Positions 1-6,841 of a DNA stretch of 11,829 bases are shown here, one piece after another. The stretch is from assembly GCA_040381215.1 (NCBI GenBank), contig JBEIHO010000088.1:1-11829 (forward strand), read 5' to 3'. Below the pieces are notes generated by a model, which was not told where the DNA came from, ran no database searches, and was given only the letters and a program-made list of their open reading frames with translations. This DNA is from SZUA-430 sp040381215 (lineage in GTDB: Bacteria > Pseudomonadota > Alphaproteobacteria > Micropepsales > Micropepsaceae). A program made the position numbers and the translations under genes. Each line of letters starts with the position of its first letter. The first letter of the stretch is position 1.

Positions 1-572
1 ACCTTGGTGAGCTTGGTGTCGACGAGACCGGGTGCCAGCCCGTTCACGCGGATGCCGTCGCGTGCCCAGGCCTGGCCCAGCGTCTTGGTCAGGCTGATGG
101 CGCCTGCCTTCGAGGCTGCATAAGCCGGATTGCCGATATTTGCCTTGAAGCCTGCGATCGAGCTCACGACGATCATCGCGCCCCGGGTCGCCGCGAGAGC
201 GGGACGGAACTTGCGGGCGCAGTCCATGAGACTGTCGAGGTTGACGGCCATGACCGTGTCCCAGCCGTGGCGCTCGAATTCGCCGCGCTTGTAGACCACC
301 GTGCCCTGGCAGAGGACGAGGACATCGAGGCCGTCGAAGGGTTGGGGGGCGGCGTCGATCGCTTCCGGATCGCCGACGTCCACGCATGTGTAGCCGAGTT
401 CGCGCAGGTCCGAGCCCTCATTGCCCGCATAGTCTGCGGCCGTCGCGCGGGTGCCCCAGACATGGACGCGTGCGCCGCGGGTGCGGAATGCGTGGGCGAT
501 GCCATTGCCGATGCCGCTCGAGCCGCCGACGACGAGGACGCGCTTGCCGGTGAAATCTGTGTCGTTCCTCAT
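1..572 (-). CDS. SDR-family NAD(P)-dependent oxidoreductase (3' end cut by window edge)
   Basis: Short-chain dehydrogenase/reductase. 190 codons are visible and the C-terminal part lies outside the window. Seen: the glycine-rich cofactor loop GGSSGIG at residues 16-22, then N111, S138 and Y151-x3-K155 (YAASK), which together form the full Asn-Ser-Tyr-Lys tetrad. The 13-residue Ser-Tyr spacing matches the FabG-like classical SDR pattern. The usual NNAG motif is replaced by LCQGT near residue 89, which suggests a divergent subfamily. PGLVDT at 181-186 is the typical start of the substrate lid. The ATG at 572 is preceded by AGGGA with six bases of spacing. It is divergent from the iron-binding protein gene, sharing a 135-base intergenic region. 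Family is certain. Substrate cannot be told, and a role in iron metabolism is not implied by position alone. Confidence 0.9.
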   Translation of the reverse strand, partial: MRNDTDFTGKRVLVVGGSSGIGNGIAHAFRTRGARVHVWGTRATAADYAGNEGSDLRELGYTCVDVGDPEAIDAAPQPFDGLDVLVLCQGTVVYKRGEFERHGWDTVMAVNLDSLMDCARKFRPALAATRGAMIVVSSIAGFKANIGNPAYAASKAGAISLTKTLGQAWARDGIRVNGLAPGLVDTKLTK

Positions 573-640
573 GGTCGATCCCTGATTTTCGTTCGAGCAT
601 GGGTGTCGGGCCCTGCCCGCCCCCTTGTCAACCAAAGGTC

Positions 641-669
641 TTGCGGGGACCGGGCGCGCGCGCTATGGA
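641..669 (+). promoter_or_regulatory. Weak candidate promoter of the iron-binding protein gene
   Basis: TTGCGG (641-646) and TATGGA (664-669) are separated by 17 bases, and a start of transcription near 676 would follow. Each hexamer matches the sigma70 consensus only partly, so this is a tentative assignment based on spacing and position. Confidence 0.25.
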
Positions 670-677
670 TTGTGCTA

Positions 678-694
678 TTGAGTTTCATTCTTAA
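678..694. promoter_or_regulatory. Possible degenerate Fur-like site upstream of the binding protein
   Basis: TTGAGTTTCATTCTTAA agrees with the perfect palindrome at 4438-4454 at 11 of 17 positions by eye. It lies 13 bases before its start codon, nearly the same as the 12 bases in front of the permease gene. Its own two arms agree at only 5 of 8 positions, so it could be chance. Co-regulation of the two halves of one transporter would explain it. Confidence 0.3.
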
Positions 695-707
695 CTAGGT
701 TTCGTCC

Positions 708-1718
708 ATGGTTCGCTTTCTCGTCGTTGCCTCCGCCCTGTTCGCTGCCATCCTGCCTGGGCAGGCGTCGGAGGTGAACGTCTACAGCGCCCGCCACTAC
801 AGCAGCGATCGCGCCATCTGGGAGGCCTTCACCCGTCGCACCGGGATCAAGGTGAACGTCGTCGAGGCGGAACACGACCAGTTGGTCCAGCGCCTGACGA
901 GCGAGGGCGCGGGGTCCCCTGCCGATGTGCTGATCACGGTCGATGCGGGGCGGCTTGCGCGTGCGGTCGAGACCGGGCTGCTGCAATCATCACGCAATGC
1001 CGCGCTTGATGCGATCGTGCCGGCGCATCTTCGCCACCCTGACGGGCTCTGGTACGGCGTCGCCATGCGGGCGCGCGTCTTTGTCTATCACAGGGACAGG
1101 ATCAAGGCGGATGAGATCCCGACCTATGAATCGCTCGCGGCACCGCGCCTGAAGGGTCGGCTGGTGACACGCAGCGGCACGAATATCTACAACCTGAGCC
1201 TGGTCGGCTCGATCGTGGCTGCACATGGGCCCGATGCGACGCGGACGTGGGCGCGCGGCGTCGTTGCCAACCTGGCGCGGCCGCCACAGGGTGGAGACAC
1301 CGACCAGATCAAGGCGGTAGCGGCCGGCGTCGGCGACGTGGCGATCTCGAACTCGTACTATTTCGCGCGGCTGGCCTCGTCCGAAAAGCCCGAGGACCGG
1401 GCGGTCACGCAGCGCCTTGGCGTGGTGTTTCCCAACCAGGGCGACAGGGGTACGCATGTCAATGTCTCGGGTGCGGCTCTCATCAAGACGGCCCCCAACG
1501 CTGCCAATGGCCTCAGGCTGATCGCGTTCCTGCTGGAGCCTGAAGCGCAGCGGCTGCTGGCCGATGGCAGCATGGAATATCCGGTCAATCCCAAGGTGGC
1601 CCCGCATCCTGTGCTTGGCGCGCTGGGTGGCTTCCGGCAGGACCAGATCAATGCCGATGCCTATGCCCGCAACAGCGCGACGGCCGCACGGATCATGGAT
1701 GAGGTCGGCTGGAAGTAA
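708..1718 (+). CDS. Ferric-iron ABC transporter, periplasmic binding protein (FutA/FbpA-like)
   Basis: Solute-binding protein (336 aa) that should capture Fe(III) in the periplasm and pass it to the permease encoded next door. Residues 1-20 form a signal peptide with likely cleavage after GQA. The mature protein opens with NVYSARHY (24-31), typical of this family. By the FutA pattern, the metal ligands would be Y31 (with H30 beside it), Y161 in the TNIYN segment, and the tyrosine pair Y217-Y218 in NSYYFAR. All are present. Length fits the family. The start has only a weak ribosome-binding site (AGGT), but no better one lies nearby. The gene is convergent with the ATPase gene, with 2 bases between stop codons, so it is not in the same transcript as its partners. 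Iron rather than another metal is inferred from the tyrosine set. Confidence 0.9.
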   Translation: MVRFLVVASALFAAILPGQASEVNVYSARHYSSDRAIWEAFTRRTGIKVNVVEAEHDQLVQRLTSEGAGSPADVLITVDAGRLARAVETGLLQSSRNAALDAIVPAHLRHPDGLWYGVAMRARVFVYHRDRIKADEIPTYESLAAPRLKGRLVTRSGTNIYNLSLVGSIVAAHGPDATRTWARGVVANLARPPQGGDTDQIKAVAAGVGDVAISNSYYFARLASSEKPEDRAVTQRLGVVFPNQGDRGTHVNVSGAALIKTAPNAANGLRLIAFLLEPEAQRLLADGSMEYPVNPKVAPHPVLGALGGFRQDQINADAYARNSATAARIMDEVGWK

Positions 1719-1720
1719 GG

Positions 1721-2761
1721 TCAGGCTTGCGCCGGAAAGACGAAGGTCATGCGCGGATCGAACGCGAGGGTGACCTTTGCTCCCTGTTCCGGCTTCTGGC
1801 CGATCGGCGTGCGGGCGACCAGGGGGGCGTCAATGCCGCTGCCTGGCAGGGGGTCGAGCTCGACCTGGGCGCTGGCGCCCAGCATGCGCGCGCTGCGGAC
1901 CACGGCCTGAGGTGCGTCGCCCTGCCCCAACAAGAGGCCGGCGGCACGGATGACGATGTCGGCGGGTCCGTCCGCGAGGCCGCTTGCGGCGATGGGGCCC
2001 ATCGGCGTGAGAACGACACCGGAGACCACGGATCCTGACAGGACGTTGGTGTCGCCGAAGAAGCCGGCAACGAAGCGGTTGGCCGGTGCAAACCAGATCT
2101 CATCCGGCGTGGCGTCCTGGACAACCGCGCCCATCGCCATGACGGCGACACGGTCGGCGACGTAGAGCGCTTCTTCCGGGTCGTGGGTCACGAAAAGCAC
2201 CGCCGTCCCCACCGACTTCAGCAGGTCCACCATCTCGCGGCGCACCTGCTGGCGCAGGACGACGTCGAGGCTGGAGAACGGCTCGTCGAGAAGCAGCACG
2301 CCGGGTGCCGGTGCGAGGGCGCGGGCAAGGGCAACGCGCTGCTGCTGGCCGCCGGAGAGCTGGTGCGGGTAGAGGCGGCCCATGCCCGGCAAGCCCACGA
2401 GGTCGAGAAGCTCATCGATGCGCTTGCGCCGTGCAGCACCGGAGTGCGCAAGGCCAAAGGCGATGTTGGCGTCGACATCGAGGTGGGGAAAGAGGGCGAG
2501 ATCCTGGAAGAGCAGACCCACATCGCGGCTCTCGGGGGGAACGAACACGCCCGTTGCCGTGACCAGGTTCTTGCCGACACGCACCTCGCCCGATTGCGGG
2601 ATTTCAAGCCCGGCTGCGATGCGCAAGGCTGTCGTCTTGCCACTGCCCGATGCCCCGAGAAGAGCCACGATCATTCCCGGTTCGATCGACAGCGAGAAAT
2701 CACGCAGCACGGGTGTCCGGCCGAACGCGTGATTGACCTTGCTGAAGGACAGCGCCGTCAT
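1721..2761 (-). CDS. Ferric-iron ABC transporter, ATP-binding protein (FutC/FbpC-like)
   Basis: ATPase subunit (346 aa) that powers the iron importer from the cytoplasmic face. Seen in order: Walker A GASGSGKT (36-43), Q-loop glutamine Q86, signature LSGGQ (135-139), Walker B VLLLDE (155-160) with the D-loop SSLD after it, and the H-loop histidine H193 in VTHD. Residues from about 240 to the end form a C-terminal extension of the TOBE type found in FbpC/PotA-like ATPases. The start chosen is the ATG at 2761, which overlaps the permease stop as ATGA. The frame stays open upstream to 3097, but that extension lies inside the permease gene and has no family resemblance. The four-base overlap points to translational coupling with the permease. 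Confidence 0.93.
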   Translation of the reverse strand: MTALSFSKVNHAFGRTPVLRDFSLSIEPGMIVALLGASGSGKTTALRIAAGLEIPQSGEVRVGKNLVTATGVFVPPESRDVGLLFQDLALFPHLDVDANIAFGLAHSGAARRKRIDELLDLVGLPGMGRLYPHQLSGGQQQRVALARALAPAPGVLLLDEPFSSLDVVLRQQVRREMVDLLKSVGTAVLFVTHDPEEALYVADRVAVMAMGAVVQDATPDEIWFAPANRFVAGFFGDTNVLSGSVVSGVVLTPMGPIAASGLADGPADIVIRAAGLLLGQGDAPQAVVRSARMLGASAQVELDPLPGSGIDAPLVARTPIGQKPEQGAKVTLAFDPRMTFVFPAQA

Positions 2762-4425
2762 GACACGGCGGCTTTCGCGGGGGCGCGCTCGAGGCCGAGG
2801 CATAGCAGAATGACGGGCACCAGACCGACGGCTGCAATGGCGAGGGCCGGCACGGCTGCCAGATCGAGGCGCTCGGTCGTCGCGAGCTGAAAGGCCTCGG
2901 TGGCCAGCGTGTCGAAATTGAAGGGGCGCAGGATCATGGTTGCCGGAAGTTCCTTGACCACCTCGACGAAAACAAGGGCCATGGCCGCAGCGATCGAACC
3001 TTTCATCAAGGGCAGGTCGATGCGGAACAGGATCGAAGCGGGCCTCGAGCCCAGCGTGCGGGCGGGCTCGGCATACCGCGTTCCCATCTGCAGCCACGCC
3101 GCGTCGAGCGGCGCATGGGCGACCGCGAAAAAGCGAACGAGGCAGGCGTAGAGCAGGATTGCGATGGAGCCGGAGAACAAGAGACCCGGCCCCTCGCCGC
3201 CCAGAATGCCGGCCTCTCGCAGCTGGCTGTCGAGGGCCCCGGCAACGACCAGCAGGCCGATGGCAATGACAACGCCCGGGGTGGCGTAACCGACTTCGGC
3301 GATGCGGGCGAGATGGCGGGTCTGGCTCGCAGAACGGCCCAGAAGCATGGACATGACAAGCGAAAGGGAGACCACAAGACCGGCAGCGGCCATCGCCAGG
3401 CCTGCCGTGTTGAGCGCCAATCCCTCGAGCCGGGCGAGGTCAACTTCGCTACGGGCATCGATGGCCATCGCGGCGAGGGCCACGGCAGGAAGGACGAAGC
3501 CGAGAAGGACCGGCGTGGCGCAGGCCATCAGCGCCAGCACGGCCTGCGTGCCGGTCAGGCCGGCGCGAACGGGGCCGCGCCGTGCGCCGGATGCGGGGGC
3601 GTAACGGCGCGCGCCGCGGCTTGCCTGCTCGACCAGAATGGCGGCCACGACAAAGGCCAAAAGGAGCGATGCCAATTGCGCTGCCGCGGCCGGATTGCCG
3701 GTTGCGAACCACGCTCGGTAGATGCCGGTGGTGAATACCTCGAGATCGAAATATTTCACGGCGCCGAAGTCAGCGAGGGTTTCCATGCCAACCAGGATGG
3801 CGCCGGCCGCGATGGCGGGCCGCGCCATCGGCAGGGCGACACGCCTGAAAGCTGCAAACCGCTTGAGACCCATGGTGCGTGCGGCCTCCATGGCCGTTAC
3901 CGATTGTTCGGCGAAGGCTGCGCGCGCGATCAGGTAGAGATAGGGATAGAGCGCAAGGCTCAGGACAAAGATGGCACCGCCGAGCGAGCGGATCTCGGGA
4001 AACCAGTAGTCGCGCACGGACCAACCGGTTGCCTCGCGCAGGGCCTGCTGCACGGGGCCGGTCACCTGAAGAAGGTCGGTCCATGCGTAGGCCAGGATGT
4101 AGGCCGGCATCGCCAGGGGCAAAATGAGCGCGTATTCGAGCAGGCGCCGGCACGGGAAGGCATGCATGGTGACGAGCCAGGCAAGGCCCACGCCCGTCAG
4201 GGCCGACGTGGCGACGACACCTGCCACCAGCAGGAGACTGTTGGCGACGTAAGCGGGAAGCACGGTGGCCTGAAGGTGTTGCCACAGGCCTGCCGTATCG
4301 GCGTTGGCAAAGGCGAGCACGGCGACCACGGGCGCCAGGATGACAACCAGCAGCGCACAGGCGCCCATCCAGGCGGTGATCCCTGCCCGGCCGCTCATGC
4401 CCGACATTTGCGGGGACACCACCAC
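2758..4425 (-). CDS. Ferric-iron ABC transporter, fused two-domain permease (FutB/FbpB-like)
   Basis: Inner-membrane channel of the iron importer, 555 aa, with two permease domains fused head to tail, as is usual for FbpB. About twelve hydrophobic segments are visible, near 21-40, 62-88, 97-118, 148-168, 203-222, 249-268, 293-322, 338-362, 380-398, 415-437, 477-495 and 528-545. Each half carries an EAA loop that docks on the ATPase: EAARTMG at 180-186 with LPMARPA after it, and EPARTLG at 453-459 with LPLMKGS. The GTG at 4425 is preferred because AAGGA stands six bases before it. ATGs at 4407 and 4398 are alternatives without a comparable site. It is first in a two-gene unit with the ATPase and lies just downstream of a promoter with a Fur-like palindrome. 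Confidence 0.92.
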   Translation of the reverse strand: MVVSPQMSGMSGRAGITAWMGACALLVVILAPVVAVLAFANADTAGLWQHLQATVLPAYVANSLLLVAGVVATSALTGVGLAWLVTMHAFPCRRLLEYALILPLAMPAYILAYAWTDLLQVTGPVQQALREATGWSVRDYWFPEIRSLGGAIFVLSLALYPYLYLIARAAFAEQSVTAMEAARTMGLKRFAAFRRVALPMARPAIAAGAILVGMETLADFGAVKYFDLEVFTTGIYRAWFATGNPAAAAQLASLLLAFVVAAILVEQASRGARRYAPASGARRGPVRAGLTGTQAVLALMACATPVLLGFVLPAVALAAMAIDARSEVDLARLEGLALNTAGLAMAAAGLVVSLSLVMSMLLGRSASQTRHLARIAEVGYATPGVVIAIGLLVVAGALDSQLREAGILGGEGPGLLFSGSIAILLYACLVRFFAVAHAPLDAAWLQMGTRYAEPARTLGSRPASILFRIDLPLMKGSIAAAMALVFVEVVKELPATMILRPFNFDTLATEAFQLATTERLDLAAVPALAIAAVGLVPVILLCLGLERAPAKAAVS

Positions 4426-4437
4426 TTGCGATCCTTG

Positions 4438-4454
4438 TTGCGAATTATTCGCAA
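4438..4454. promoter_or_regulatory. Putative Fur operator (perfect 8-1-8 palindrome)
   Basis: TTGCGAATTATTCGCAA has two perfect 8-base arms around a single T. The inner part, TGCGAAT-N-ATTCGCA, has the same 7-1-7 layout as the classical Fur model TGATAAT-N-ATTATCA. It begins on the last base of the permease -10 box and covers the expected transcription start, where a bound repressor would block initiation. It stands between a ferric-iron permease gene and a divergent membrane protein gene, so it could affect both. Fur is inferred from geometry and context. Another iron regulator is possible. Confidence 0.7.
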
Positions 4455-4482
4455 TTTAATCCGCGGCGGGATGCGGGGTCAA
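4454..4482 (-). promoter_or_regulatory. Sigma70-type promoter of the iron permease-ATPase unit
   Basis: On the minus strand, TTGACC (4482-4477) and TTAAAT (4459-4454) are 17 bases apart, close to the TTGACA/TATAAT consensus. Transcription would begin near 4447, inside the palindrome, leaving a leader of about 20 bases that holds the AAGGA ribosome-binding site. Confidence 0.65.
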
Positions 4483-4568
4483 ATGCGAAGGCACGTGTGC
4501 GCCGGCACGCGGGCGTGATAACCGATGGCTTCGTGTTTTGCGCCACCGGCAATGTTGGTTAAGCCTTG

Positions 4569-5309
4569 ATGGATCCGGGTTCAGACGTCCTGCTTGCGGC
4601 CTGCATTTTCCTGGGCGCGGCACTCTATTCCAGCGTCGGGCATGGCGGGGCGTCGGCCTATCTTGCCATCATGGCGCTGTTTGGCGTGGCGGTGCCTGTC
4701 ATGCGACCGACGGCGCTGGTGCTGAACATCATCGTCTCTGCCTTCGGGGCGTGGCGCTATGTTTCGCAAGGGATGTTCCGCTGGCGCGTTCTCTGGCCCT
4801 TCCTGGCCTCGGCCGTTCCCATGGCCTTCATCGGCGGGAGCATCGCGTTGCCCGGCCACATCTACAAGCCGATGGTCGGCGTCGTCTTGTGGCTGTCGGC
4901 GCTGAGGATCTTCTGGCCGGTCGCGCTCAGGGGCGTTCGGGAAGGCAGCGACCCGCCGATCGGCTGGGGGCTGGTCATCGGCGGCGCGATCGGGCTGCTC
5001 TCGGGTCTCACCGGAACGGGAGGCGGCATTTTCCTGTCGCCGCTGCTGCTGTTCATGGCGTGGTCGGTACCCAAGCAGGCCTCGGGCATCGCCGCGGTCT
5101 TCATCCTCGTGAATTCGGCGGCGGGTCTTGCGGGAAATTACAGCGCCGTTGCGGCCCTTCCCGAGGCCCTGCCCCTTTACGCGGCCGCTGCCTTGTGCGG
5201 TGCGGTTGCGGGCACGACGCTGGGCATCCGGCTGCCGGCGGACGCAATCACGCGCCTGCTTGGCGTCGTGCTGGTCGTTGCCGGCGCCAAGCTGATCGGC
5301 CTTTACTGA
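4569..5309 (+). CDS. TSUP (TauE/SafE) family membrane transporter
   Basis: Integral membrane protein of 246 aa, almost entirely hydrophobic, with seven to eight predicted membrane segments. The two internal halves each carry the family's glycine-rich turn: SSVGHGGAS near residues 21-29, and SGLTGTGGGIFLSP in the second half. TSUP proteins move small sulfur-containing or organic anions such as sulfite, sulfoacetate or thiosulfate. Which one is moved here cannot be read from the sequence. The ATG at 4569 was chosen. The TTG directly before it at 4566 is also possible, and no strong ribosome-binding site favours either. It is divergent from the iron permease gene, and the Fur-like palindrome lies in the shared region. 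It converges on the crystallin-like gene with a 7-base gap. No terminator is visible between them. Confidence 0.85.
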   Translation: MDPGSDVLLAACIFLGAALYSSVGHGGASAYLAIMALFGVAVPVMRPTALVLNIIVSAFGAWRYVSQGMFRWRVLWPFLASAVPMAFIGGSIALPGHIYKPMVGVVLWLSALRIFWPVALRGVREGSDPPIGWGLVIGGAIGLLSGLTGTGGGIFLSPLLLFMAWSVPKQASGIAAVFILVNSAAGLAGNYSAVAALPEALPLYAAAALCGAVAGTTLGIRLPADAITRLLGVVLVVAGAKLIGLY

Positions 5310-5316
5310 GGGTAGC

Positions 5317-5712
5317 CTATTTCCTGGGCGACGCTGGTGCCGGCGCTGGTGCGGGGACAGGATAGAGCGACGAGACACGGTCGTTCAGGTTCTGGAGCTT
5401 GAGGTTCACGGCCTGCATGGCGACACGGGCGCAGCGGCCCTGGTAGTTCTTGTTCTCGCACAAGACCCAATCGCCGGCGCCGAAGATCTGGAGGCTTGCG
5501 ACCTTGTTGTCGAACTTGAAGGGGGCGAGGTCAGGGACCGGCTTGCCGAAACGCTGCGAGGTGCCCTTGAAGTCGGCTTGGTCGTAGACGACGATTTCGA
5601 GGGGCACCGGGGCCACGGGGGCGGCGGCCGGCGCCTTGCCTGATGGTGCGGCGACAGAAATTGCTGACGACACAAGAAGCGCAGTTGCCAGACACGCGGC
5701 ACGGACTTTCAT
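5317..5712 (-). CDS. Small secreted beta/gamma-crystallin-like protein
   Basis: A 131-residue protein with a signal peptide (positively charged start, hydrophobic core 6-20, likely cleavage near AA at 21-22), so it is expected in the periplasm or outside the cell. A Pro/Ala linker (27-37) leads to one beta/gamma-crystallin-type domain with two Greek-key motifs. Motif one has Y43, F48 and G50, and DNKVAS at 68-73. Motif two has Y90 and G92, and NDRVSS at 110-115. NDRVSS fits the calcium-binding pattern [N/D][N/D]xx[S/T]S exactly, while DNKVAS has Ala in place of Ser/Thr. C85 and C94 could form a disulfide. The C-terminus is a Pro-Ala repeat ending in PRK. Start: ATG with GGAG upstream. Function is unknown. 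Calcium binding, stress stabilisation or peptidase inhibition (the I36 family has a similar fold) are possibilities. Confidence 0.8.
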   Translation of the reverse strand: MKVRAACLATALLVSSAISVAAPSGKAPAAAPVAPVPLEIVVYDQADFKGTSQRFGKPVPDLAPFKFDNKVASLQIFGAGDWVLCENKNYQGRCARVAMQAVNLKLQNLNDRVSSLYPVPAPAPAPASPRK

Positions 5713-5738
5713 CGGGGATCTCCAGAACGGGTTCGTCC

Positions 5739-5746
5739 GTTATATA
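5739..5746 (-). promoter_or_regulatory. Candidate -10 element of the crystallin-like gene
   Basis: Minus-strand TATATAAC lies about 27 bases before the start codon and is the best -10-like match in the intergenic region. No convincing -35 hexamer stands 16-18 bases upstream, so an activator or a different sigma factor may be involved, or the site may be wrong. Confidence 0.3.
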
Positions 5747-5878
5747 GCGCCGGCGGCGGGGCTGACGGTAGGCCCGTTTTCGTCACTTTCCCGTGCGACA
5801 ATTTGTTCTATTTTTGTTTTCGGCAAATTCGGCGATGTTCGGCGCTGTAACCAGCCAGTCTGGACCCGTGCGGGCGCC

Positions 5879-6706
5879 TCAGGGGCCTGCCGTTTTTCCC
5901 AAGTCCTCAACGCTTGCAGATGCGCCCGGGCCGCGTGCCAGGGTGCGGGCCAGCCAGGCCAGCGCAGGCGCCCATTCAGCCTCGAGCGTATAAGGCGCAT
6001 TGGCGATGACAAGACCTGTCGCGCCCATGCCCTCGGTCCGGTCCACATCGAGCTGACACAGGGAAAGCTTGGAGATCCGGGCTGATCGCAACTCGTCCAG
6101 AAAACGGCCAAACCGGGCGCGGTCCTTCAAGGGAAACCAGAGGAGAAAGACGCCCGTCGGCCATTTGCGGTGCGCGGCGATGAACGCTGCGGCCAACGCC
6201 GACAATTCATCGGGCTGCTCGAAGGGCGGATCCATCAGGACCAGTCCGCGCTTTTCCGGCGGCGGCACCAGTGCCGACAGGCGCTGGTAGCCGTCGGCCT
6301 CGAGAACGCGCACCTGCTTGATGCCGGCGGTGGCCTGCCTGAGCGCCGCGGCTTCGTCGGGATGCAGCTCGCAGGCCGTTATCCGGTCTTGCGGACGGGC
6401 CATCCGAGCCAGGAGAAGGGGGGATCCAGGGTAGGACTGAGCGGCCTGCTCGCGCACCAGGCGCAAATAGGGCTCGAGGGCGGCGGGGGGATTGGCGCCA
6501 GCCAGGACCCGGGCGATGCCCTGCCCTGCTTCCGCGGTCTTGAGGGCCTCGGGCGCCGAAAGATCGTAAATGCCACGCCCGGCGTGGGTGTCGATGAAAG
6601 CGAGGGGTGCTTCCTTTTGCTGCAGGTAGGCCACGATCCAGCAAAGAAGCCCGTGCTTCAGCACGTCGGCAAAGTTTCCGGCGTGATAGAGGTGCCTGTA
6701 ATTCAT
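5879..6706 (-). CDS. rlmJ: 23S rRNA (adenine(2030)-N6)-methyltransferase
   Basis: S-adenosylmethionine-dependent methyltransferase that modifies A2030 (E. coli numbering) of 23S rRNA in the cytoplasm. Its 275 aa agree with the family length of about 280. Seen: the family N-terminus NYRHLYHAGNFADVLKH (2-18), the cofactor-binding segment FIDTHAG (37-43), and the catalytic motif DPPFE (159-163), which corresponds to the D/N-PP-Y/F motif of N6-adenine methyltransferases. The ATG at 6706 directly begins the conserved N-terminus. An AAGGA lies upstream but rather far (14 bases). It is divergent from rplU. No intrinsic terminator is visible after it before the crystallin-like gene. Confidence 0.93.
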   Translation of the reverse strand: MNYRHLYHAGNFADVLKHGLLCWIVAYLQQKEAPLAFIDTHAGRGIYDLSAPEALKTAEAGQGIARVLAGANPPAALEPYLRLVREQAAQSYPGSPLLLARMARPQDRITACELHPDEAAALRQATAGIKQVRVLEADGYQRLSALVPPPEKRGLVLMDPPFEQPDELSALAAAFIAAHRKWPTGVFLLWFPLKDRARFGRFLDELRSARISKLSLCQLDVDRTEGMGATGLVIANAPYTLEAEWAPALAWLARTLARGPGASASVEDLGKTAGP

Positions 6707-6736
6707 GTTTTTGGCTTGTTTCCTTGGCTTTCAGGC

Positions 6737-6764
6737 TTGACACCTTCGTGTCCGCACGTATAAG
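6737..6764 (+). promoter_or_regulatory. Strong sigma70-type promoter of rplU-rpmA
   Basis: TTGACA (6737-6742), a perfect -35, and TATAAG (6759-6764), five of six matches to -10, are 16 bases apart. Transcription would start near 6771, giving a leader of about 70 bases before rplU. Its strength suits ribosomal protein genes. Confidence 0.75.
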
Positions 6765-6786
6765 TGCGCCCCTTTCCGGGATGACC

Positions 6787-6808
6787 CCAGTTTAACTGGC
6801 TGGAGCCA
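6787..6808 (+). other. Two overlapping small inverted repeats in the rplU leader
   Basis: CCAGTTTAACTGG (6787-6799) is a perfect 6-1-6 palindrome. TGGCTGGAGCCA (6797-6808) is a second inverted repeat sharing three bases with it, so as RNA hairpins the two would exclude each other. Both stems are short. This could be a protein-binding site, a leader structure, or chance. Confidence 0.3.
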
Positions 6809-6841
6809 TGCCCTTCAATTGCAGACAAGAAAGTCAGAACC

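Noticed and set aside
626..631. Perfect TTGACA on the minus strand before the dehydrogenase gene
   Set aside because: No acceptable -10 hexamer follows at 16-18 bases (CGACAC at 17), so it was not called a promoter.
267..698. 143-codon plus-strand frame near the left edge
   Set aside because: It overlaps the reverse-strand dehydrogenase, which carries a complete catalytic tetrad. The plus-strand product has no recognisable features.
2762..3097. 112-codon N-terminal extension of the ATPase frame
   Set aside because: It lies inside the permease gene, has no family similarity, and the ATPase start at 2761 gives a standard length with an ATGA junction.
3115..4518. 467-codon open frame on the plus strand, antisense to the iron permease
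   Set aside because: It is a shadow of the permease codon pattern in GC-rich DNA. The product is low in hydrophobic structure, rich in Gly, Arg, Gln and His, and resembles no family, while the minus strand has a clear two-domain permease.
5335..5365. Short GGCGCTGGTGC-type tandem repeat
   Set aside because: It is the coding sequence of the Pro-Ala tail of the crystallin-like protein, not an independent DNA repeat.
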